Source of the DNA: Geobacter sp. UBA5730
Lineage (GTDB): Bacteria; Desulfobacterota; Desulfuromonadia; Geobacterales; Pseudopelobacteraceae
Length of the DNA: 64,000 nt
NCBI GenBank assembly: GCA_002419465.1
Contig: DIGE01000016.1
Span: 96,478-160,477 of the forward strand
Reading direction: 5' to 3'
The stretch's first letter is position 1, and every line of letters begins with the position of its first letter. The position numbers and the translations under genes were made by a program. The notes under the pieces were generated by a model. That model was not told the DNA's origin, made no database searches, and worked only from the letters and a program-made list of their open reading frames with translations. Below are positions 35,573-43,755 of the stretch, one piece after another.

Positions 35573-36724
35573 ATGAAAAAGTTCGTGACGTTCTGTAGTC
35601 TGGTAACCATGCTGCTTTGTTCGGCATCGATGGCACTGGCAGCGTCTGGCACCATCAAGATCGGCGGCCTGTTTTCCGTGACCGGGCCGGCCTCGTTTCT
35701 GGGAGAGCCGGAGAAAAAGACTCTGGAGCTGTTGGTGGCCGACCTGAATGCCAAGGGCGGCATCAATGGGCAAAAGCTGGAAGCGGTGATTTACGATACC
35801 GCCGGTGACGCCACCAAGGCGGTGCAGTTGGCCACCAAGCTGATCAGAAATGACAAGGTGGTGGCCATCATCGGCCCCAGCACGACTGGCGAGTCCATGG
35901 CGGTGCTGGCCCTGACCGAAAAGGAAAAAATTCCACTGGTCTCCTGTGCCGCCGGCATCAAGATCACCGAACCGGCCAAGGATCGCAAGTTTACCTTCAA
36001 GACCCCGGCCAACGACCATGTGGCTGCTGAAAAAAATCTCAACTACATGGCCAAGCAAAAGCAGAAGAACCTTGCCCTGCTGACGGTGACGGATGGTTTC
36101 GGCGCTTCAGGGCGTGAACAGTTGAAGACCCTGGCCGCTCAGAAAGGGTTCAACATCGTTGCTGATGAGACCTATGGTCCCAAGGACACCGATATGACCC
36201 CGCAGCTGACCAAGATTCGCGGCAGCAAGGCCGATGCGATCATCTGCTGGGGCACCAACCCCGGACCGGCCATCATTACCAAGAACGTCAAACAGTTGGG
36301 AATCAAGATGCCGGTCTACATGAGTCACGGCGTGGCCTCCAAAAAGTACATTGAACTGGCCAGTGCCGCCGCTGCTGAAGGGGTGATGCTGCCGGCCGGC
36401 AAACTGGCCATCTATGACATGCTGGCCAAGAACGATCCCCAGCAGAAGCTGCTGAGGGAGTATGATGCTGCTTACCGCAAGGCCTACGGTGTTGAGGCTT
36501 CTACCTTCGGAGGCTATGCCTATGATGCCTTCCTGCTGGTAACCAACGCCATCAAGGCCAAAGGTGCTACCACGGCCCAGATTCGTGACGGCCTGGAGCA
36601 GACCAAGAAACTGGTAAGTGTCTCCGGCATCTTCAACATGTCGGCAACTGATCACAACGGCCTTGATCTGTCAGCCTTCGAGATGGTGAGAGTAACCAAG
36701 GGCGATTGGGCAATTCTGAAATAG
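35573..36724 (+). CDS. livK: Branched-chain/aromatic amino acid ABC transporter substrate-binding protein (1)
   Basis: 383 residues. Signal peptide to about residue 24 (SMALAAS), then the Leu/Ile/Val-type receptor (IKIGGLFSVTGPASFLGEPEKKTLELLVADLN, IIGPSTTGESMA, YGPKDTDMTPQLTKIRGSKAD). Periplasmic. Its neighbour downstream is a close paralogue sharing long identical stretches, so a tandem duplication gave two receptors for one permease, probably with different specificity. Confidence 0.93.
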   Translation: MKKFVTFCSLVTMLLCSASMALAASGTIKIGGLFSVTGPASFLGEPEKKTLELLVADLNAKGGINGQKLEAVIYDTAGDATKAVQLATKLIRNDKVVAIIGPSTTGESMAVLALTEKEKIPLVSCAAGIKITEPAKDRKFTFKTPANDHVAAEKNLNYMAKQKQKNLALLTVTDGFGASGREQLKTLAAQKGFNIVADETYGPKDTDMTPQLTKIRGSKADAIICWGTNPGPAIITKNVKQLGIKMPVYMSHGVASKKYIELASAAAAEGVMLPAGKLAIYDMLAKNDPQQKLLREYDAAYRKAYGVEASTFGGYAYDAFLLVTNAIKAKGATTAQIRDGLEQTKKLVSVSGIFNMSATDHNGLDLSAFEMVRVTKGDWAILK

Positions 36725-36734
36725 GGGGCTTTTG

Positions 36735-37874
36735 ATGCGCACACGATTTATGACCATGACCATGGCAGCCCTGCTGCTTCTCTCTGCTTCGTTCGCTTGT
36801 GCTGCCGGCACCATCAAGATCGGCGGCCTGTTTTCCGTGACCGGTCCTCCGGCTTTTCTAGGTGAACCGGAACGCAACACCGCCAAGATGGTGGTGGATC
36901 AGATCAACAAGGCTGGTGGTATCAAGGGACAGAAGCTGGAGTTGATCGTTTACGACACGGCCGGTGACGCCACCAAAGCGGTCCAGATGGCTACCAAACT
37001 GATCAGGGATGACAAGGTGGTGGCGATCATCGGTCCCAGCACCACCGGCGAGACCATGGCGGTGATCCAGATCGCCGAGCGGGAGCGGGTGCCGTTGATC
37101 TCCTGCGCCGCCGGCAGCAGGATCACTGATCCGGTCAAACGCTATGTTTTTAAGACCGCCCAGAATGACGGTCTGGCGGTCTCCAAAATTTATGAACACC
37201 TGCAGCAGCAAAAGATCAACCGGGTGGCGATCCTGACGGTGTCCGACGGTTTTGGTTCCTCGGGACGCGAACAGCTGAAACTCCTGGCAGCCAAGTATGG
37301 AATCCAGTTGCTGGTGGATGATACCTACGGCCCCAAGGACACCGATATGACCGCCCAGTTGACCAAGATCAGGGGCTCACAGGCGCAGGCTCTGATCGTC
37401 TGGGGCACCAATCCGGGCCCGGCGGTGATCGCCAGGAATGCCAAACAGCTGGGGCTCAAGCTGCCGCTGTACATGAGTCACGGGGTTTCTTCCAAAAAAT
37501 TCATCGCCCTGGCCGGTGACACTGCCGAAGGGGTCAAGCTGCCCTCCGGCAAGGTGATCGTGGCCGATGCGCTGCCGAAAAAAGACCCCCAAAAGGTCGC
37601 TCTGCTGTCTTTTGTGAAAGATTATCAGAACCACTACCGGCAGGAAGGCGACCACTTTGGCGGCCATGCCTGGGATGCGGTTATGCTGCTCAAAGGGGCC
37701 ATCGAGCGTGGCGCCACCACCGCTGAAGCAATCCGCAGCGGGCTGGAAACGACCCGCAGTTTTCACGGTATCGGCGGTACCTTTACCTATTCGTCCCGAG
37801 ACCACGCCGGCCTGACCAAGGACGCCTTTGTGATGGTGGAAATCAGAAACGCAGATTGGATTTTGGCCAAGTAA
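36735..37874 (+). CDS. livK: Branched-chain/aromatic amino acid ABC transporter substrate-binding protein (2)
   Basis: 379 residues. Signal peptide to about residue 24 (ASFACAAG), then a receptor with the same segments as the previous gene (IKIGGLFSVTGPPAFLGEPE, YGPKDTDMTAQLTKIRGS). ATG 36735, 10 bases after the first livK stop. Paralogue by tandem duplication. A stem-loop follows before livH. Confidence 0.93.
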   Translation: MRTRFMTMTMAALLLLSASFACAAGTIKIGGLFSVTGPPAFLGEPERNTAKMVVDQINKAGGIKGQKLELIVYDTAGDATKAVQMATKLIRDDKVVAIIGPSTTGETMAVIQIAERERVPLISCAAGSRITDPVKRYVFKTAQNDGLAVSKIYEHLQQQKINRVAILTVSDGFGSSGREQLKLLAAKYGIQLLVDDTYGPKDTDMTAQLTKIRGSQAQALIVWGTNPGPAVIARNAKQLGLKLPLYMSHGVSSKKFIALAGDTAEGVKLPSGKVIVADALPKKDPQKVALLSFVKDYQNHYRQEGDHFGGHAWDAVMLLKGAIERGATTAEAIRSGLETTRSFHGIGGTFTYSSRDHAGLTKDAFVMVEIRNADWILAK

Positions 37875-37913
37875 CACCATTTTAATCTTTTGTTTATAGG
37901 CTGTTTGATCACC

Positions 37914-37941
37914 GGAAAGGCAGGCATCCGCCTGTCTTTCC
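37914..37941 (+). other. Intra-operon stem-loop between livK2 and livH
   Basis: A 12-bp inverted repeat with one G-T pair (37914-37925 and 37930-37941), loop of 4, not followed by a U-run. Its place between receptor and permease genes suggests partial termination or 3'-end protection, which would make receptors in excess of membrane parts. Role inferred. Confidence 0.6.
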
Positions 37942-37965
37942 GTCTTAAAGGTTGCACAAAGACGC

Positions 37966-38850
37966 ATGGAACTAGGAACTCAGCTGCTACAATATCTGCT
38001 GTCGGGGCTGTCCACCGGGGCGATCTACGCCCTGATCGGGATCGGTTATTCCATTATCTACAACGCCACCGGCATCATCAATTTTGCCCAGGGCGAATTT
38101 GTGATGCTGGGCGGCATGCTGACGCTTTTTTTGATGGGGGTGTTGCAGCTGCCGCTGTGGGCGGCCATCCCGCTGGCTGTCCTGCTGGCCACTTTGGCGG
38201 GTCTGGCCTTTGAGCGGCTGGCCATCCGCCCCCTGCGCAAAGCCTCGCCTATCTCGCTGGTGATCATCACCATTGGCGGTTCGATCCTGATCCGGGGGCT
38301 GGCCATGCTGATCTGGGGCAAGGATACCCACAGCCTGCCCGCCTTTTCCGGCGACGAGCCGATCATGCTGGCAGGAGCCACCATCCTGCCCCAGCATCTC
38401 TGGATACTGGGGATCACGGTGGTGTTGATCGTACTCAACAGGTGGTTTTTCAACCATACCATCAGCGGCAAGGCGATGCGGGCCTGTTCCTACAACCCGC
38501 GGGCCGCGGGACTGGTGGGGATCGATGTGCGCAGGATGGTGCTGCTCTCCTTTGTGATCAGCGCCGCCATGGGAGCCCTGGCCGGAATTATTGTGGCCCC
38601 GCTTACCATGACCTCCTACGATGTGGGGGTGATGCTGGGGCTGAAAGGGTTTTGCGCCGCCATCATCGGTGGCATGTCCAGCGGACTGCCCACCGTGATC
38701 GGTGGACTGATTCTGGGGGTGCTGGAGTCGCTGGGGGCGGGCCTGATCTCCTCCGGCTACAAGGATGCCATCGCCTTTGTCATCCTGCTTTTGATCCTGT
38801 TTCTGCGTCCCCAGGGGCTGTTCGGGAAACCTGAAAGTGAGCGGGTGTAG
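37966..38850 (+). CDS. livH: Branched-chain amino acid ABC transporter permease LivH
   Basis: 294 residues, about eight membrane helices: GLSTGAIYALIGIGYSIIYNATGIINFAQGEFVMLGG is the LivH signature, with ACSYNPRAAGLVGIDVRRMV as the cytoplasmic coupling loop. Pairs with LivM in the inner membrane. Overlaps livM by 14 bases. Confidence 0.93.
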   Translation: MELGTQLLQYLLSGLSTGAIYALIGIGYSIIYNATGIINFAQGEFVMLGGMLTLFLMGVLQLPLWAAIPLAVLLATLAGLAFERLAIRPLRKASPISLVIITIGGSILIRGLAMLIWGKDTHSLPAFSGDEPIMLAGATILPQHLWILGITVVLIVLNRWFFNHTISGKAMRACSYNPRAAGLVGIDVRRMVLLSFVISAAMGALAGIIVAPLTMTSYDVGVMLGLKGFCAAIIGGMSSGLPTVIGGLILGVLESLGAGLISSGYKDAIAFVILLLILFLRPQGLFGKPESERV

Positions 38851-39820
38851 GCAGGTGCACAAGGAATTGATCAAATACGCCCTGTTCTCCACCGTCGTAC
38901 TGTTGGCGCCGCTCCAGTTTTCAGGTAGTTACCTGCTGAATGTGCTGGTTTTTGTGGGTATTCATACCATGCTGGCGGTGGCCCTGAACCTGCTGCTGGG
39001 CTACGCCGGTCAGATCTCGCTGGGGCACGGAGCTTTTTTTGGGCTGGGGGCTTATCTTTCCGGGGTACTGACCGCCACCTACGGTTGGAACCCTTGGCTG
39101 ACCATGCTGGTGGCGGCCCTGGTTGTGGGTGGCATCGCCTTTGGCATCGGCTTCCCGATCCTGAGGCTGAAAGGTCACTATCTGGCCATGGCCACCCTTG
39201 GCATGGGGATCATCGTCTATATCGTCTTTAACGAATGGGTGGAGCTGACCGGCGGGCCGTCCGGTTTTTCCGGCATTCCCAGTCTCTCGATCGGTTCGTT
39301 TGTCTTTGACACTGACCTGAAGAACTACTACCTGGTCTGGAGCTTTGTGCTGGGCTGTGTGCTGTTGTCGGTCAACCTGGCCAACTCCCGGATTGGCCGG
39401 GCGTGCAGGGCCATCCATGACGCAGAGGTGGCCGCCCGGGTGGTGGGGGTCAATGCGCGTTTGCTGAAGGTGCAGATATTTGCCCTCTCGGCCATGATCT
39501 GCGCCATTGCCGGTTCGCTCTACGCCCATGTGATGACCTTCATCGCGCCCCCTTCCTTTGGTTTCAACATCTCGGTGGAACTGCTGACCATGGTGGTAAT
39601 CGGGGGCTTAGGCAGCATCTACGGCTCGTTCCTGGGGGCCTTGCTGCTGACGCTCTTGCCGGAGTTCCTGCGCTTCATGCACGACTACGACATCGTGTTC
39701 TATGGCGGTCTGTTGATGGTGATGACCATCTTTATGCCGGGCGGCCTGGTACGGGGGATTCCAGCCCTGTTCCGCAAGCTGTCGGGCCTGCGGAAAGGGA
39801 AGGGGGCAGCCCATGCTTGA
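38837..39820 (+). CDS. livM: Branched-chain amino acid ABC transporter permease LivM
   Basis: 327 residues, about ten helices: NLLLGYAGQISLGHGAFFGLGAY and AIHDAEVAARVVGVNARLLK are LivM hallmarks. I kept GTG 38837; a second GTG at 38855, in frame, fits the hydrophobic start equally well and would end the overlap with livH. Overlaps livG by 8 bases. Confidence 0.92.
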   Translation: MSGCRQVHKELIKYALFSTVVLLAPLQFSGSYLLNVLVFVGIHTMLAVALNLLLGYAGQISLGHGAFFGLGAYLSGVLTATYGWNPWLTMLVAALVVGGIAFGIGFPILRLKGHYLAMATLGMGIIVYIVFNEWVELTGGPSGFSGIPSLSIGSFVFDTDLKNYYLVWSFVLGCVLLSVNLANSRIGRACRAIHDAEVAARVVGVNARLLKVQIFALSAMICAIAGSLYAHVMTFIAPPSFGFNISVELLTMVVIGGLGSIYGSFLGALLLTLLPEFLRFMHDYDIVFYGGLLMVMTIFMPGGLVRGIPALFRKLSGLRKGKGAAHA

Positions 39821-40568
39821 GCTGCAGGGGATCACCCAGATCTTTGGCGGGGTAACCGCTTTGCAGGAGGTGTCGTTCAGCATCCGTGCCGATCAGATCA
39901 CCGGCGTGATCGGGCCCAACGGCGCCGGCAAGACCACCCTGTTCAACATCGTCACCGGCATCTACCAGCAGGCCAGTGGCCGGGTCATCTTTGAGGGCAG
40001 GGATATCAGCGGCATCCCGGCTGAGCAGCTGGCCAGCCTGGGGATGGTGCGTACCTTCCAGAACATCGAACTGTTCGGCCAGATGACCGTGCTGGAAAAC
40101 GTAATGGTGGGCCTGCACAGCCGTAGTTCCAGCGGCCTGTTCGCCTGCTCCTTCAAGATGCCCTGGGCCATCAGGGAAGAACAGCGCATCCGTGAGCAGG
40201 CCATGGAGTGGCTGCGCTTCGCCGGTATCGAAGAATTGGCCGGAGTCACGGCTGCCAACCTGCCCTTCGGCAAGGGACGCATGCTGGAGATCGCCCGGGC
40301 CATGGCCTGCAAGCCCCGCATGATCCTGATGGATGAACCGGCCGCCGGGCTGAATTCTCAGGAAACCCTGGGCCTGGCTGAGTTGATCCGCAAGATTCGC
40401 GATCTGGGGGTCACCGTGGTGCTGGTGGAGCACGACATGGAGTTGGTGATGGATATCTGTGACCGGATCGTGGTGCTGAATCTCGGGCAGAAACTGGCCG
40501 AAGGCACGCCGCGGGAGATTCAGGACAGCCCGGAAGTGATTGCTGCGTATCTAGGTGACGACGAATAA
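39813..40568 (+). CDS. livG: Branched-chain amino acid ABC transporter ATPase LivG
   Basis: 251 residues. Walker A GPNGAGKTT, FQNIELFGQMTVLENVMVG, a signature region written NLPFGKGRMLEIARAMA instead of LSGGQ (normal for LivG), Walker B MILMDEPAAGLN, and the H-loop VLVEHDMELVMDICDRIVVL. Stop and livF start overlap (TAATG). Confidence 0.95.
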   Translation: MLELQGITQIFGGVTALQEVSFSIRADQITGVIGPNGAGKTTLFNIVTGIYQQASGRVIFEGRDISGIPAEQLASLGMVRTFQNIELFGQMTVLENVMVGLHSRSSSGLFACSFKMPWAIREEQRIREQAMEWLRFAGIEELAGVTAANLPFGKGRMLEIARAMACKPRMILMDEPAAGLNSQETLGLAELIRKIRDLGVTVVLVEHDMELVMDICDRIVVLNLGQKLAEGTPREIQDSPEVIAAYLGDDE

Positions 40569-41311
40569 TGCTACGGCTTAAAAACATAAATACCTACTAC
40601 GGTAAGGTGCACGCCCTGAAGAATGTCTCCCTGCATCTGGCGGAAGGGGAGATCGTGACTCTGATCGGCGCCAACGGCGCCGGTAAGACCACCATCCTCA
40701 ACACCATCTCCGGGGTCATTCCGGCCAGTGGCGGCGATATCCTGTTTCAGAAGGAAAAGATTCAGGCCCTGGCACCGGACCGGATCGTCAAGCTGGGTGT
40801 TTCACAGGTGCCGGAAGGCCGGCAGGTTTTCAAGCCGATGACCGTGGAGGATAACCTGGAGTTGGGGGCCTACCTGCGTTACCGGGCCCGTGATCTTAAA
40901 TCCGGGATACAGAAGGACAAGCAGGAAATCTTCCAGCTGTTCCCCCGCCTGGAGGAACGGCGCAACCAGGCCGCAGGCACCATGTCCGGTGGCGAACAGC
41001 AGATGCTGGCCATCGGCCGGGCCCTGATGGCCCGCCCCAAGCTATTGTTGCTGGATGAACCTTCCATGGGTTTGGCGCCCTTGGTCGTTCAGGAAATCTT
41101 CCGGGTGCTGCAACGGTTGCGGGATGAACGGGGTGTCACCATTTTACTGGTGGAACAGAACGCCAAGGCGGCTCTTAAACTGGCAGATCGTGGCTATGTG
41201 CTGGAGACCGGCAAGGTGATCCTGGAGGGGCTTGCGGACGAGCTGCTGGAAAACGCCGAGGTCAAGCGGGCCTATCTGGGCAAGGATAAAAAAGAGATTT
41301 GGGAGCGATAA
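40568..41311 (+). CDS. livF: Branched-chain amino acid ABC transporter ATPase LivF
   Basis: 247 residues. Walker A GANGAGKTT, VPEGRQVFKPMTVEDNLELGAY, signature MSGGEQQML, Walker B LLLDEPSMGLAP and ILLVEQNAKAALKLADRGYVLETG. Last transporter gene. Its stop is followed after one base by the ATG of the broken first pyrF copy, so pyrF was once the eleventh gene of this operon. Confidence 0.95.
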   Translation: MLRLKNINTYYGKVHALKNVSLHLAEGEIVTLIGANGAGKTTILNTISGVIPASGGDILFQKEKIQALAPDRIVKLGVSQVPEGRQVFKPMTVEDNLELGAYLRYRARDLKSGIQKDKQEIFQLFPRLEERRNQAAGTMSGGEQQMLAIGRALMARPKLLLLDEPSMGLAPLVVQEIFRVLQRLRDERGVTILLVEQNAKAALKLADRGYVLETGKVILEGLADELLENAEVKRAYLGKDKKEIWER

Positions 41312-41312
41312 T

Positions 41313-41469
41313 ATGACACCTGAGCAGGCACGTGAAAAGATCATCTTTGCCCTGGATGTGGATAAACTGAGTGAGATCGACCGTTGGGCGGAGCTTTTGG
41401 CCGATAAGGTGGGCATGTTCAAGGTGGGCAAGGAGCTGTTCACCTCGGCCGGGCCGGCTGCGGTGGAGG
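41313..41469 (+). pseudogene. Truncated 5' copy of pyrF
   Basis: An ATG after GGGAG, one base past livF, opens an orotidine decarboxylase N-terminus of about 52 codons (MTPEQAREKIIFALDVDKLS...). Homology stops at 41469 and foreign sequence follows; the frame then runs to a stop at 41567 without PyrF sequence. This is the original pyrF start, cut off from the rest of the gene by the insertion that carries higBA. Confidence 0.92.
41337..41469 (+). repeat. 133-bp direct repeat, left copy (pyrF codons about 9-52)
   Basis: Matches 42317-42449 over 133 bases with one mismatch (41408 G versus 42388 A). Period 980 bases. Upstream of the repeat the two pyrF starts differ in sequence but still encode similar residues. 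Confidence 0.95.
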
Positions 41470-41535
41470 GAATTCCGAGGAATTCAGGAATGGAATTGAA
41501 TTCAGGGGACATGATACATAACTCAAGGCAGTTCA
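41470..41535. repeat. AATTC-rich junction sequence, possible REP/Y1-transposase-associated remnant
   Basis: Directly at the pyrF break the sequence holds four AATTC units in about 40 bases and a GGGGACATGATACATAA string. Similar AATTC...GGGGACA strings flank Y1 (REP-associated) transposase genes in many genomes from memory; no transposase is present here. The resemblance is a lead only. Confidence 0.35.
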
Positions 41536-41549
41536 GCTTGCCGCCCGCT

Positions 41550-41864
41550 TTACGCTGCCTTCAATAGTACCACCGCTTCTAACTCCCGCTGATATTTCCG
41601 CTCTGCATGCCAGAGATCATAGGTGTTTTGGGCGTTCAACCAAAACTGGGATGAATTGCCGAACAGGTGCGACAGGCGCAACGCCATTACCGGGGTTACT
41701 GCCCGGCGGCACTGTACCAGTTCGTTGGCGGTCTGACGTGAAACCCCCAGCGACGTGGCCAAGGTGGAGACATTCAGGCCAAAATCGGGCATAAAGTCCT
41801 CCCGCAGCATTTCACCAGGATGGGTAGGAGCGGTCATCCGTTTTTTTTTGTTTTCTATGCTCAT
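41550..41864 (-). CDS. higA: HigA-family antitoxin
   Basis: 104 residues. Family pattern HPGEMLREDFMPDFGLNVSTLATSLGVSRQTANELVQCRRAVTPVMALRLSHLFG gives an Xre helix-turn-helix, ending SSQFWLNAQNTYDLWHAER as in HigA. It neutralises the toxin made by the gene before it and represses the operon. The ATG 41864 has GAGG 7 bases upstream, a far better start than the toxin has. Toxin-first order is typical of hig modules. Confidence 0.93.
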   Translation of the reverse strand: MSIENKKKRMTAPTHPGEMLREDFMPDFGLNVSTLATSLGVSRQTANELVQCRRAVTPVMALRLSHLFGNSSQFWLNAQNTYDLWHAERKYQRELEAVVLLKAA

Positions 41865-41876
41865 GGTTGGTCCTCG

Positions 41877-42158
41877 TTAATGGTAATCGGTTATTTCTAC
41901 ATCATATGCATCGCCATCAACAAATCTGAAGCATATGCGCCACTGATCGTTGATTGAGATGGCATGTTGTCCGGTGCGGTCATCCTTTAAGGCATGCAGC
42001 CGGTTGCTGGGGGGAACCTTCAGGTCATCCAGCGATGTTGACAGTTCGATATATTCCAAGCGTCGCAAGGCTCGTTTGACAACATCAGGCGGCAGTCGTT
42101 TTGATGTGCCATCAGTGTAGAGTTGGGCGGTCTGCTTGTCGGCAAAACTCTTGATCAT
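41877..42158 (-). CDS. higB: HigB-family (RelE-like) toxin
   Basis: 93 residues: MIKSFADKQTAQLYTDG, RLEYIELSTSLDDLKVPPSNRLHALKDDRTGQHAISINDQWRICFRFVDGDAYDVEITDYH matches the HigB/GraT mRNA-interferase family along its length, including the conserved Arg in WRICFRF. ATG 42158 fits relatives; the open frame continues 10 codons upstream. No ribosome site precedes the ATG, and the promoter lies so close that the transcript may be leaderless. 12 bases before higA. Confidence 0.92.
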   Translation of the reverse strand: MIKSFADKQTAQLYTDGTSKRLPPDVVKRALRRLEYIELSTSLDDLKVPPSNRLHALKDDRTGQHAISINDQWRICFRFVDGDAYDVEITDYH

Positions 42159-42164
42159 GGCTTG

Positions 42165-42193
42165 ACTGTAATCTGTAACGTGACACATGTCAA
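42165..42193 (-). promoter_or_regulatory. higBA promoter with operator-like palindrome
   Basis: On the minus strand a perfect TTGACA (42193-42188) and TACAGT (42170-42165) are exactly 17 bases apart. An inverted repeat TGACA-TG-TGTCA (42192-42181) covers the -35 box, as expected for an auto-repressing HigA operator. Predicted start of RNA is at or within a base or two of the toxin ATG. Confidence 0.6.
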
Positions 42194-42292
42194 ATGTTAA
42201 ATGGCCTTACATGAAGTCGCTTGCAACTGCCTGGTTAGCAATGCTATGAAGTCTGATTATAAGAAGGAAACAGAATAGTGAGGCAGATGCAC

Positions 42293-43018
42293 ATGACCCG
42301 CGACGAAGCAAAAAATAAGATCATCTTTGCCCTGGATGTGGATAAACTGAGTGAGATCGACCGTTGGGCGGAGCTTTTGGCCGATAAAGTGGGCATGTTC
42401 AAGGTGGGCAAGGAGCTGTTCACCTCGGCCGGGCCGGCTGCGGTGGAGGCGGTCAAGCGCCACGGCGGTGAGGTGTTTTTGGACCTGAAGTATCACGATA
42501 TCCCCAACACCGTGGCTCAGGCCATGCTTGCCGCCGGACGGCTGGGGGTCAAGCTGGCCAATCTGCATGCCCTGGGCGGGCCGGAGATGATGGAGCAGGC
42601 CGCCACAGCGGTTCGTAAACAGTTTACGGATGCCGGGCGCCCCCGTCTGCTGGCGGTCACCATCCTGACCTCGTCAACCCAGGAGACCTTGCAGGCGGTG
42701 GGGATCGCGTTGCCGGTGGAACAGATGGTGGTGCGGCTGGCCAGGCTGGCCAAACAGAGCGGCATGGACGGCGTGGTGGCCTCACCACTGGAGATTCAGG
42801 CCATCCGGGCGGCCTGCGGGCCGGACTTCCTGATCGTGACCCCGGGCGTGCGGCCGGCCTTTGCTGCGGTGGATGACCAGAAGCGGATCATGACCCCGGC
42901 CGAAGCGGTGCAGGCGGGGGCCGACTATCTGGTGATCGGTCGTCCGATCGCCAAGGCGGTTGATCCGGTGCAGGCCGCTGATTTGATTGTGGATGAGATT
43001 GTGAAAGGGACAGTATGA
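42293..43018 (+). CDS. pyrF: Orotidine 5'-phosphate decarboxylase
   Basis: 241 residues. FALDVDKLSE with the first catalytic segment, FLDLKYHDIPNTVAQA (the Asp-Lys-x-x-Asp catalytic set), TPGVRP and GADYLVIGRPI at the phosphate site. Makes UMP. The ATG 42293 has GAGG 9 bases before it. The first eight codons differ from the ancestral start at 41313, and the next 133 bases are identical to it, so this gene is a mosaic restored by the insertion of higBA. It is now expressed from the insert side or by read-through from livF. Overlaps rlmB by 4 bases. Confidence 0.96.
   Translation: MTRDEAKNKIIFALDVDKLSEIDRWAELLADKVGMFKVGKELFTSAGPAAVEAVKRHGGEVFLDLKYHDIPNTVAQAMLAAGRLGVKLANLHALGGPEMMEQAATAVRKQFTDAGRPRLLAVTILTSSTQETLQAVGIALPVEQMVVRLARLAKQSGMDGVVASPLEIQAIRAACGPDFLIVTPGVRPAFAAVDDQKRIMTPAEAVQAGADYLVIGRPIAKAVDPVQAADLIVDEIVKGTV
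42317..42449 (+). repeat. 133-bp direct repeat, right copy (inside intact pyrF)
   Basis: Partner of 41337-41469, one mismatch. Recombination between the copies would delete exactly 980 bases including higBA and leave an intact pyrF with its original start behind livF. Confidence 0.95.
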
Positions 43019-43755
43019 GTGACGACATCCTGTATGGTGTCAACCCGGTCCGTGAGGCCCTGCGTGGAAACCGCAGGGCTTTTGAGCTTTTTGTGCAGAC
43101 CAGCGGCAGTGACCACCGCATCGCCAAGATAGTTGCCCTGGCCGAGGAAAAGGGCATAGCGGTGCGCCGCCGCGAACGGGCCGATCTGGAACGGCTGGCT
43201 GGTAACTCCCATCACCAGGGACTGGTGCTGCGGGTGGCGCCCTTTGACTATACCGATCTGGATGATTTTCTGGCGGCTCGGGCAGGCGAGGATGCACCGC
43301 TGTTTCTGCTGATGCTGGACGCCATCCAGGATCCCCAGAACCTGGGCGCGTTGATCCGCTCCGCGGCCTGTGCCGGTGCTCAGGGGGTGATCATCCCCAA
43401 GGATCGGGCCTGTGGCGTCACGCCGGTGGTGGAGAAGGCCTCAGCCGGTGCGGTGGAGACGGTGCCGGTGATCCAGGTCACCAATCTGGTCCAGGCCCTG
43501 GAGCGACTGAAACAGGCCGGCTGTTGGGCCTTTGGCCTGGATGGCGGTGCGGACAAGAGTATCTACCAGGCTGACCTGCGTGGCGGTCTGGTGCTGGTGG
43601 TGGGGGGCGAGGGTGAGGGCTTGCGGCCCCTGGTGCGCAAACAGTGTGACGTGCTGCTGGCAATCCCGCAGTATGGCGGGGTATCCTCCCTGAACGCCTC
43701 GGTGGCCGGAGGGATCGTGTTGTTCGAGGCGGCCCGCCAGCGGAGTACGCCATGA
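43015..43755 (+). CDS. rlmB: 23S rRNA (guanosine-2'-O)-methyltransferase RlmB (SpoU family)
   Basis: 246 residues. A substrate-binding N-terminal domain (YGVNPVREALRGNRRAFELF) is followed by the SpoU knot: QDPQNLGALIRSAACAGAQGVI, VGGEGEGLRPLVRKQCDVLLAIP and SLNASVAGGIVLFEA. Methylates the ribose of G2251-type guanosine in the peptidyl-transferase region. Overlaps pyrF upstream and the next methyltransferase downstream by 4 bases each, so three genes are coupled. Confidence 0.93.
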   Translation: MSDDILYGVNPVREALRGNRRAFELFVQTSGSDHRIAKIVALAEEKGIAVRRRERADLERLAGNSHHQGLVLRVAPFDYTDLDDFLAARAGEDAPLFLLMLDAIQDPQNLGALIRSAACAGAQGVIIPKDRACGVTPVVEKASAGAVETVPVIQVTNLVQALERLKQAGCWAFGLDGGADKSIYQADLRGGLVLVVGGEGEGLRPLVRKQCDVLLAIPQYGGVSSLNASVAGGIVLFEAARQRSTP

